Of a stretch of 64,000 nucleotides of DNA, positions 7,649 to 14,591 are shown one piece after another. The position numbers and the translations under genes are program-made. A model generated the notes under the pieces. It saw only the letters and a program-made list of their open reading frames with translations, ran no database searches and was not told where the DNA came from. The DNA comes from an uncultured Nocardioides sp. (GTDB lineage: Bacteria; Actinomycetota; Actinomycetes; Propionibacteriales; Nocardioidaceae), in contig NZ_CANKYS010000014.1 of assembly GCF_947488025.1 (NCBI RefSeq), forward strand, positions 1 through 64,000, read 5' to 3'. Positions within the stretch are counted from its first letter, which is position 1. Every line of letters starts with the position of its first letter.

Positions 7649-8796
7649 GAGCTGTAGGCGCTGTTCTCGTGGACGTAGGCGTGGGTGAGGTCGTTGGTCC
7701 AGACGGTTGCGCGGGCGTCGCCGGACTTGAGGTCGATGGTGACGCTGACCTCGCGGCCCGTGAGGTCGACGGACGCCGGGTCCTCGGCGGGGGTGGACTG
7801 CCGGCACACCCAGACGCCGTTCATCGCGACGTCGAGGTCGGCCGGGTCGAACTGGGCCTGGGTGGTGCCGATGGAGGCGAGCACCCGTCCCCAATTGGGG
7901 TCGTTGCCGAAGACAGCGGCCTTGAACAGGTTGCTGCGGGCCACGCTGCGGCTCACCTCGACCGCCTCGTCCTCCGTCGCTGCGTGCAGCGTCGTGATGG
8001 CGATCTCGTGGTCGGCGCCCTCGGCGTCCTTGAGCAGCTGCATGGCGAGGTCGGTGCAGGCCTGGGTGAGCGCGGCGGTGAAGTCCTCCGGCGTCGGGGT
8101 GATCCCGCTCGCCCCGCTCGCCATCACGGTGACGGTGTCGTTGGTGGACATGCAGCCGTCGGAGTCGAGCCGGTCGAAGCTGACCCGGGTCGCGGCCCGG
8201 AGCGCGGCGTCGAGCTCGGCGGCGGGCACGACGGCGTCGGTGGTCAGCACGACGAGCATGGTGGCGAGCTGCGGCGCGAGCATGCCGGCGCCCTTGGCCA
8301 TCCCGCCGATCGACCAGCCCGCGCCCTCGACGACGGTGCTCTTGCTGACCGAGTCGGTGGTCATGATCGCCTCGGCGGCGCTCTGGCCACCGTCGGCGGA
8401 CAGCGCAGCGGTCGCAGCCTCGACGCCCGCGAGCAGGTCGTCGCGGTCGTTGGCGAGGCCGATGAGCCCGGTGGAGCACACCACGACGTCGATCGCGCCG
8501 ATGCCCAGGCCTTCGGCGACCTTCTCGGCCACGGCGTGGGTCGTCTGGAAGCCCTCCGGACCGGTGTAGCAGTTGGCGCCGCCCGAGTTGAGGACCACCG
8601 CGCGCACGACGCCGTCCTTGACGACCTCCTGGCTCCACAGGATCGGGTTGGCCTTGCAACGGTTGGCGGTGAAGACGGTGGCGGAGTCGAAGGTGGGGCC
8701 CTGGTTGACGACGAGGGCGAGGTCCTTGCCGCCGCTCGTCTTGAGCCCGGCTTCGACACCGGAGGCGGTGAAGCCGCTGGGGTGGGTGACGCTCAT
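7645..8796 (-). CDS. argJ: bifunctional glutamate N-acetyltransferase / ornithine acetyltransferase
   Basis: Transfers the acetyl group from N-acetylornithine back to glutamate, giving a cyclic pathway with no need for argE; many ArgJ proteins can also use acetyl-CoA. The 383-residue precursor carries the self-cleavage motif in KGAGMLAPQLATML, with cleavage predicted between Ala178 and Thr179, Thr179 being the nucleophile. MTTDSVSK is at 145-152. The start overlaps the argC stop (ATGA). Confidence 0.96.
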   Translation of the reverse strand: MSVTHPSGFTASGVEAGLKTSGGKDLALVVNQGPTFDSATVFTANRCKANPILWSQEVVKDGVVRAVVLNSGGANCYTGPEGFQTTHAVAEKVAEGLGIGAIDVVVCSTGLIGLANDRDDLLAGVEAATAALSADGGQSAAEAIMTTDSVSKSTVVEGAGWSIGGMAKGAGMLAPQLATMLVVLTTDAVVPAAELDAALRAATRVSFDRLDSDGCMSTNDTVTVMASGASGITPTPEDFTAALTQACTDLAMQLLKDAEGADHEIAITTLHAATEDEAVEVSRSVARSNLFKAAVFGNDPNWGRVLASIGTTQAQFDPADLDVAMNGVWVCRQSTPAEDPASVDLTGREVSVTIDLKSGDARATVWTNDLTHAYVHENSAYSS

Positions 8797-9821
8797 GGTG
8801 CGATTCCGATCGTGGTGAGCCCGGCGGCCTCGTCGAGGCCCAGGGCGAGGTTCATGCACTGGACGGCGGCGCCGGCGGTGCCCTTGGCGAGGTTGTCGAC
8901 CACGGCCACCGCCACGAGTCGTCGTACGCGCTCGTCGATCGTGACCTGCACCTGCACCGCGTTGGAGCCGAGGACGGACTGCGTCTGCGGCCACTGCCCC
9001 TCGGGCAGCAGGTGCACGAACGGCTCGGGGTCGTACGCCGTCGCGTAGGCGTCGCGGACCTGGGCGGGGGTGACCCCGTCGAGCAGGGGCGCCTGGACGG
9101 TGGCGAGGATGCCGCGCGACATCGGCACGAGGAGCGGCGTGAAACCCACCCGCACCGGCGCGCCGTGGACGCCGCCGAGGTTCTGGACGATCTCCGGGGT
9201 GTGCCGGTGCGCGCCGCCGACGCCGTAGGCGCTGGCGTTGCCCATGACCTCGCTGCCGAGCAGGTGCGGCTTGGCGGCCTTGCCCGCGCCGCTGGTGCCG
9301 GAGGCGGCGACGACGGTGACGTCGGGCTCGACAAGGCCTGCCGCGAGGGCGGGGACGATCGCCAGGGTGGAGACGGTGGGGTAGCAGCCGGGGACGGCGA
9401 TGCGCCGCGCGCCGCGCAGCAGCTCGCGCTGTCCCGGCAGCTCGGGCAGGCCGTAGGGCCACGAGCCGGCGTGGTCGCCGCCGTAGAACGCCTCCCACTC
9501 CCCCGGGTCGGTCAGCCGGAAGTCGGCTCCGCAGTCGATGACCACGGTGTCGTCGCCGAGGCCCCGGGCGATGGCGGCCGACTGGCCGTGCGGCAGGCCG
9601 AGGACCACGACGTCGTGGCCGGCGAGCGTCTCCACGGTCGTGTCCGCCAGCACCCGGTCGGCCAGCGGCAGCAGGTGCGGCTGGAGGGAGCCGAGCCGCT
9701 CCCCGGCGTTGGAGCCGGCGGTGAGCGTGCCGATCTCGACGCCCGGGTGGCCCAGGAGCAGGCGCAGGACCTCACCCCCGGCGTACCCACTGGCTCCGGC
9801 GACGGCGACTGATGCGGTCAT
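8793..9821 (-). CDS. argC: N-acetyl-gamma-glutamyl-phosphate reductase
   Basis: NADPH-dependent reduction of N-acetylglutamyl phosphate; first gene of the arg operon. The 342-residue protein begins with the Rossmann motif VAVAGASGYAG and has the catalytic cysteine at 146 (AVPGCYPT). The ATG at 9821 is preferred over one at 9827 and a longer frame because a TATAGT -10 box (9829-9834) places transcription start one base upstream of it. That predicts an essentially leaderless message under ArgR control. Confidence 0.95.
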   Translation of the reverse strand: MTASVAVAGASGYAGGEVLRLLLGHPGVEIGTLTAGSNAGERLGSLQPHLLPLADRVLADTTVETLAGHDVVVLGLPHGQSAAIARGLGDDTVVIDCGADFRLTDPGEWEAFYGGDHAGSWPYGLPELPGQRELLRGARRIAVPGCYPTVSTLAIVPALAAGLVEPDVTVVAASGTSGAGKAAKPHLLGSEVMGNASAYGVGGAHRHTPEIVQNLGGVHGAPVRVGFTPLLVPMSRGILATVQAPLLDGVTPAQVRDAYATAYDPEPFVHLLPEGQWPQTQSVLGSNAVQVQVTIDERVRRLVAVAVVDNLAKGTAGAAVQCMNLALGLDEAAGLTTIGIAP

Positions 9822-9824
9822 GTG

Positions 9825-9853
9825 CATGACTATACATAGGACTGCATGTATGC
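9825..9853 (-). promoter_or_regulatory. argC promoter with ArgR-operator-like inverted repeats
   Basis: The minus-strand -10 box TATAGT is at 9829-9834. Overlapping and just upstream of it is the inverted repeat ATACAT (9832-9837) / ATGTAT (9846-9851) with an 8-bp spacer, and the nested GCAT-gt-ATGC (9844-9853). Actinobacterial ARG boxes known to me contain TGCAT/ATGCA half sites, so this is a plausible ArgR operator placed to block RNA polymerase. It lies in the 91-bp divergent gap before the gene at 9913. Confidence 0.6.
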
Positions 9854-9900
9854 GACGACTCGGGTCCGACAATGCGAGGCGGAGCGTCGGTCGTCTCCCC

Positions 9901-9906
9901 TACGGT
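9901..9906 (+). promoter_or_regulatory. -10 box TACGGT for a leaderless transcript
   Basis: TACGGT ends exactly six bases before the GTG at 9913, so transcription should start at the start codon. No Shine-Dalgarno sequence is visible. Confidence 0.5.
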
Positions 9907-9912
9907 GCACGG

Positions 9913-10728
9913 GTGACCTCACTCCACACCCGTCTGGCACCCGATGTCCACCTCGAGCACCTGCGCGCCGAGTCCGCCCGATTCCGTGACGTGCTCGCCG
10001 CCTGCGACCCGGCAGCCCGGGTGCCGGCCTGCCCCGACTGGGACGCCGCCGACCTGCTGTGGCACCTCGCCACCGTGCAGCGGTGGTGGACCGAGGTGCT
10101 GGCGGCCCGGCCCGGCCACCCCGAGGAGATCGAACCACCCCGGCCCGAGGCGTACGACGACCTGCTGCGCACCTACGACGACTGGTCGGCCGGCCTGGCC
10201 GCTGCCCTCGAGGGCGCGGACCCGCAGGAGGAGGCGTGGAACTGGTCCGACGACCACACCGTCGGGTTCATCCTGCGCCGGCAGGCCCACGAGGCGCTCG
10301 TCCACCGCGTCGACGCCGAGCAGGCCGCCGGCGTGGCGAGCGAGGTCGACGCGCGGCTGGCCGCGGACGGGGTGCACGAGTGCCTCGACGTGATGTACGG
10401 CGGGATGCCGCCGTGGGGCGTGTGGGAGCCCGGCGAGGGTCTGGTGCGGGTCGACATCACCGACACCGGTGTCTCGTTCTGGCTGCAGTTCGGCACCTTC
10501 TCCGGCACCAGCCCCGACAGCGGAACGTCGTACGCCGACGAGGAGGACTTCCACGTCGTGCCGGCACCCGACGACACCGAGGTCGAGCCGGACGTGGTGG
10601 TCGACGGGCCGGCGGCGGCCCTCGACCTGTGGCTGTGGAACCGCGCGGGCGACGAGGACATCGCCGTCGCCGGGGACCGGGGCGTCCTCGATCGGTTCAC
10701 CGCGATCGTGGCGTCGCCGATCGACTGA
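9913..10728 (+). CDS. maleylpyruvate isomerase family mycothiol-dependent enzyme (DinB-like)
   Basis: A 271-residue protein with the MDMPI N-terminal four-helix domain: CPDWDAADLLWHLATVQRWW around residues 36-60 and HEALVHRVDAEQA around 127-139. These supply the His/Glu metal-site residues of the family. The C-terminal half resembles the MDMPI C-terminal domain. Members use mycothiol, a thiol found in Actinobacteria, for isomerisation or S-transfer; the substrate here is unknown. The gene is transcribed away from argC. The GTG start is set by the -10 box at 9901-9906. Confidence 0.75.
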   Translation: MTSLHTRLAPDVHLEHLRAESARFRDVLAACDPAARVPACPDWDAADLLWHLATVQRWWTEVLAARPGHPEEIEPPRPEAYDDLLRTYDDWSAGLAAALEGADPQEEAWNWSDDHTVGFILRRQAHEALVHRVDAEQAAGVASEVDARLAADGVHECLDVMYGGMPPWGVWEPGEGLVRVDITDTGVSFWLQFGTFSGTSPDSGTSYADEEDFHVVPAPDDTEVEPDVVVDGPAAALDLWLWNRAGDEDIAVAGDRGVLDRFTAIVASPID

Positions 10729-10753
10729 GGGGCGCGACGCGCAGCGACCCGTG

Positions 10754-10800
10754 GACGGTGGAGCGTGCGGCCGGTAGGTCGGGCCGTACGCTCCACCGTC
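10754..10800. terminator. bidirectional hairpin between convergent genes
   Basis: GACGGTGGAGCGT (10754-10766) and ACGCTCCACCGTC (10788-10800) form a perfect 13-bp stem. It lies between the convergent ends of the 9913 gene and pheT and could end transcription from both sides. Confidence 0.75.
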
Positions 10801-10816
10801 GCGCGGAGCTGACTGC

Positions 10817-13324
10817 TCAGGCGCGCTGGACGGCGCCGGTGCGCTCGGCCGCGCGGGCGACCGCAGCGTCGCGGGCCGCCGCCGCCTCACCCTCCTTGAG
10901 CGTGCGGTCCGCCGCGCGGAACCGCAGGGCGTAGGCGAGGGACTTCTTGCCCTCGCCGACCTGGTCGCCGGTGTAGACGTCGAAGAGCCGGATCGACTCC
11001 AGCAGCTCACCGGCACCCTCGCGCAGCGCGGTCTCGACGTCCGCGGCCGGCACCGAGGCATCGACGACCAGCGCGACGTCCTCCTTCGCGACCGGGTAGG
11101 ACGAGAAGGTCGGCGCCGTGCGCAGGTGCACCGCCCGCGCGATCAGGAGGTCGAGGTCGACCTCCGCGGCGACGGTGCGCTTCGGCAGGCCGAAGGCCTG
11201 GCACACGGTGGGGTGCACCTCGCCGGCGTGCCCGACCACCTCGCCGGCGACCGACAGCTCGGCACAGCGGCCGGGGTGCCAGGGGGCCAGCTCGACCGCG
11301 GAGGCGGTGACCTCGAGACCGAGCGCGTCGGCGACCGAGCGGACCGCGTCGACCGCGTCGGACCAGGAGACCGGACGCGCCTCGCCCCACCAGCCGCCCG
11401 CGACCGCGTCGCCTGCGGCGACGACGGCGAGGTGCAGCGGCTGGGCGGGCAGGGCGGCGTCGAGCGCCTCGAGCTCGGCGTCGGTGGGACGCCGGTCGAC
11501 CGGCAGGATCGCCGCCGGCCCGGCGTGGCGGGGCAGTGTGACGGTGCCGGTCTCGAAGATCGCGACGTCGGTCGTGCCGTGACCGACGTTCTTGCCGGCC
11601 GCGCGCAGGATGCCCGGCAGGAGCGTCGAGGTCATGAACCCGGCCTCGGTGTTGAGCGGGTTGGACAGCCGGAGCAGGTCGCGGCGCGGGTCGTCGGCTG
11701 CGAGCCCCAGCGCGTCGAGGTCGGCCTCACCCACGAACGGGAAGCTCACCACCTCGACGTAGCCCTCGCCTGCGAGCGTGCGCCCGACGCGGCGCCGCAG
11801 CTGCTGCGAGCGGGTCAGGCCGCGCCCGGACGGCGGCGTGGGAAGGACCGACGGCACCTTGTCGTAGCCGACGAGGCGGACGACCTCCTCGGAGAAGTCC
11901 TGGGCGTCGGTGAGGTCGGGACGCCAGGGGGGCGGGGTCACCGACAGCGTCCCCGAGCCGCTGACGTCGCAGCCGACCGCGCGCAGGCACTCGACGGACT
12001 GCTCCTCGGTGATCGGCATGCCCGACACCCGGGCGGCCAGGTCGCCCGCGACCTCGACGACCGGCATGGCCGGCGGGGTGCCGACGACCGTGACGCCGGG
12101 GTGGGCGGTGCCGCCGCCGTGCTCGACGAGGAGCTCGACGACCCGGTCGGCCGCGGCCTCGCAGATCGTCGGGTCGACCCCGCGCTCGTTGCGCTTGCCG
12201 GCCTCGGAGGTGATCTTGTGCCGGCGTCCGGTGCGGTACATCGACACCGCGTCCCAGTGGGCCGACTCGACGAGGATCGACGTGGTGGTGCCGGAGATCT
12301 CGGTCGTCTCGCCGCCCATCACGCCGCCGAGCCCGATGATCCCGGAGTCGTCCGTCACGACGAGGTCGCCCGGGTCGAGCGTGCGGGCCGTGCCGTCGAG
12401 GGTGGTGAGCTTCTCGCCCTCGCGCGCCCGACGTACGACGATCGCGCCCTGCAACGTGTCGGCGTCGTAGCCGTGGATCGGGCGGCCGGTCTCGAGCATC
12501 ACGTAGTTGGTGACGTCGACGGCGAGCGAGATGGGCCGCATCCCGGCCGCGGTGATGCGCTGGACCATGAAGTCCGGCGTCGCGGCCGCGGGGTCGAACC
12601 CGTCGACCCGCCGGGCCACGAACACCGGGCATCCCTCGGCGTCCTCGACGACCACGGGGTGGCCCTCGTCGTTGGCCGCCGGGGTGTCGCGCAGGGTCGG
12701 GTCACGGAAGCCGCTCGCCCCCTCGACCGAGACGAGCACCTCGCGGGCGATGCCGCGCAAGGACAACGCGTAGGCCCGGTCGGGGTTGACCTCGAACTCG
12801 ATGGTCTCCTCGTCGAGCCCGAGCACGGGACGGACGTCCTGGCCGGGCTCGCCGGCGTCGGGCGGCAGCACGATGATGCCGTCGTGGTCCTCACCGAGGC
12901 CGAGCTCGCGGGCCGAGCAGATCATGCCGGCGGAGAGGTGGCCGTAGGTCTTGCGGGCGCCGATCTCGAAGCCGCCGGGGAGCACGCCGCCGGGCAGCAC
13001 CGTGACGACGAGGTCGCCGGGTGCGAAGTTGTGGGCCCCGCAGACGATGCCCACCCCACCAGACTGCTCGCCGGTGCCGTGGGCAGCATTCAGCTCAGCA
13101 CCGACGTCGACGGTGCACCAGTTGATGGTCTTGCCGTTCTTCTGCGGCTCCGGCTCCATCGTGAGGACGCGGCCGATCACCAGCGGACCGGTGATCTCGC
13201 GGCCGGGGCTGACGATCGCCTCGAGCTTGAGGCCGGTCAGCGTGAGCCGGTCGGTGATCTCCTCGGTGGTGGTGCCCGCGGGTACGTCGACGAGGTCCAG
13301 GATCCAGGACAGGGGTGCCTTCAT
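10817..13324 (-). CDS. pheT: phenylalanyl-tRNA synthetase beta subunit
   Basis: Large subunit of the heterotetrameric enzyme that charges tRNA-Phe and edits tyrosine. The 835-residue protein has the start MKAPLSWILDLVD typical of the family and a tRNA-binding fold at ~40-150 (VIGRVL, VVTVLPGGVLPGG). B3/B4 editing and B5 regions follow, and there is a C-terminal ferredoxin-like anticodon-binding domain (FSSYPVAKEDVALVVD to YALRFRA). The ATG at 13324 is 16 nt after the pheS stop with AGAGGGGAGA as ribosome site; it forms an operon with pheS. Confidence 0.97.
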   Translation of the reverse strand: MKAPLSWILDLVDVPAGTTTEEITDRLTLTGLKLEAIVSPGREITGPLVIGRVLTMEPEPQKNGKTINWCTVDVGAELNAAHGTGEQSGGVGIVCGAHNFAPGDLVVTVLPGGVLPGGFEIGARKTYGHLSAGMICSARELGLGEDHDGIIVLPPDAGEPGQDVRPVLGLDEETIEFEVNPDRAYALSLRGIAREVLVSVEGASGFRDPTLRDTPAANDEGHPVVVEDAEGCPVFVARRVDGFDPAAATPDFMVQRITAAGMRPISLAVDVTNYVMLETGRPIHGYDADTLQGAIVVRRAREGEKLTTLDGTARTLDPGDLVVTDDSGIIGLGGVMGGETTEISGTTTSILVESAHWDAVSMYRTGRRHKITSEAGKRNERGVDPTICEAAADRVVELLVEHGGGTAHPGVTVVGTPPAMPVVEVAGDLAARVSGMPITEEQSVECLRAVGCDVSGSGTLSVTPPPWRPDLTDAQDFSEEVVRLVGYDKVPSVLPTPPSGRGLTRSQQLRRRVGRTLAGEGYVEVVSFPFVGEADLDALGLAADDPRRDLLRLSNPLNTEAGFMTSTLLPGILRAAGKNVGHGTTDVAIFETGTVTLPRHAGPAAILPVDRRPTDAELEALDAALPAQPLHLAVVAAGDAVAGGWWGEARPVSWSDAVDAVRSVADALGLEVTASAVELAPWHPGRCAELSVAGEVVGHAGEVHPTVCQAFGLPKRTVAAEVDLDLLIARAVHLRTAPTFSSYPVAKEDVALVVDASVPAADVETALREGAGELLESIRLFDVYTGDQVGEGKKSLAYALRFRAADRTLKEGEAAAARDAAVARAAERTGAVQRA

Positions 13325-13340
13325 CGGTCGTTCTCCCCTC

Positions 13341-14438
13341 TCAGATCTCGGTGCCGAACGCGCTGCTGAACCGGACGTCGCCCTCGAAGAGCGGACGCAG
13401 GTCCTCCAGGTCGTGGCGGAACATGAACGAACGGTCGATGCCCATGCCGAAGGCGAAGCCGCTGTAGACCTCCGGGTCGACGCCGCAGGCCACCAGGACG
13501 CGGGGGTTGACCACGCCGCAGCCGCCCCACTCGATCCAGCCCTCGCCACGGCAGGTGCGGCAGGACTGCGGCTCGATGTTGCGGCATACGAAGCACTTCA
13601 CGTCGACCTCGGCCGACGGCTCGGTGAACGGGAAGTAGGACGGCCGGAACCGCGTCGTGATGTCGTCACCGAAGAGCTGCGACGCGAAGTGGTCGAGGGT
13701 GCCCTTGAGGTGGGCCATGGTGATGCCCTTGTCGACCACGAGGCCCTCGACCTGGTGGAACATCGGCGAGTGCGTCGCGTCGTACTCGTCGGTGCGGAAC
13801 ACGCGTCCCGGGCACACGACGTAGATCGGTGGCGTGCGGGTGAGCATGGTGCGGGCCTGGACGGGCGAGGTCTGGGTGCGCAGCACGACGTGGTCCTCGG
13901 CCGGCTCGGTCCAGAAGGTGTCCTGCATGGTGCGGGCGGGGTGATCGGGACCGAGGTTGAGGGCGTCGAAGTTGAGCCACTCGGCCTCGACGACCGGGCC
14001 CTCGGCGATCTCGTAGCCCATGGCGACGAACAGGTCGGCGATCAGCTCGGACTGCAGCGTGAGGGGGTGCCGTCCACCGCGGCGGCGGCGGGTCGTGGGC
14101 AGGGAGACGTCGACCGTCTCCTCGGCCAGCATCCGCTCCTCGTGCTCGGCCTCGAGCACGGTCTGCCGGGCGGCGATCGCCCGGTTGACCGCGCCGCGGG
14201 CCTGGCCGACGCGCTGGCCGGCCTCCTTGCGGGCCTGCGGAGGCAGTGCTCCGATCTCGCGGTTGGCGAGGGCGAGCGGCGAACGGTCGCCGGCGTGGTC
14301 GAGCCTGACCTGCTTGAGGGCGTCGAGGTCGGCGGCGGCGGCGATCGCGGCGAGGGCCGCCTCACGCATCGCCTCGACCTGGTCGGCCTTGAGCGGGGTC
14401 ACTTCGACGGGGTCGTAGTCGGTGTTGGGGCCGGACAT
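13341..14438 (-). CDS. pheS: phenylalanyl-tRNA synthetase alpha subunit
   Basis: Catalytic subunit of PheRS. The 365-residue protein has an N-terminal coiled-coil (to ~110) and class II motifs: HPLTLQSELIADLFVAMGYE, RTQTSPVQARTM, FRTDEYDATHSPMFHQVEG (motif 2) and FAFGMGIDRSFMFRHDLEDLR (motif 3, shown in part). The sequence CFVCRNIEPQSCRTCRGEGW carries four cysteines spaced like a small zinc site, a feature of many actinobacterial PheS. The start has GAGAGAGAG just upstream. Confidence 0.97.
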   Translation of the reverse strand: MSGPNTDYDPVEVTPLKADQVEAMREAALAAIAAAADLDALKQVRLDHAGDRSPLALANREIGALPPQARKEAGQRVGQARGAVNRAIAARQTVLEAEHEERMLAEETVDVSLPTTRRRRGGRHPLTLQSELIADLFVAMGYEIAEGPVVEAEWLNFDALNLGPDHPARTMQDTFWTEPAEDHVVLRTQTSPVQARTMLTRTPPIYVVCPGRVFRTDEYDATHSPMFHQVEGLVVDKGITMAHLKGTLDHFASQLFGDDITTRFRPSYFPFTEPSAEVDVKCFVCRNIEPQSCRTCRGEGWIEWGGCGVVNPRVLVACGVDPEVYSGFAFGMGIDRSFMFRHDLEDLRPLFEGDVRFSSAFGTEI

Positions 14439-14451
14439 GGCTCTCTCTCGC

Positions 14452-14472
14452 GCGGCGACAGCAGTTCGCCGC
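14452..14472 (-). promoter_or_regulatory. hairpin in the pheS 5' untranslated region
   Basis: GCGGCGA and TCGCCGC form a perfect 7-bp stem with a 7-nt loop, ending about 14 nt before the pheS start. It could affect initiation or be the base of an attenuator. The gap 14439-14591 also has a CGGGGA/TCCCCG repeat. I see no leader peptide rich in Phe codons. Confidence 0.4.
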
Positions 14473-14591
14473 AGTCTAGAAGTGGATGAGCGTCGGGTCG
14501 GACGGGGACTCCCCGGACCCGGTGACGTCAGCTGCCCGACAGACCAGGTCCGGGGCGCAGAAATCGCAGGCTCGTGTCCACGGTGAGGATG

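Noticed and set aside
9819..9872. Longer argC start upstream of 9821
   Set aside because: The extra codons cover the predicted -10 box and operator; the Rossmann motif begins right after the 9821 start.
14439..14591. Possible pheST leader peptide (short frame with TSLRFLRPGPG)
   Set aside because: It contains only one Phe codon and no clear terminator/antiterminator pair, so attenuation by Phe codons is not supported.
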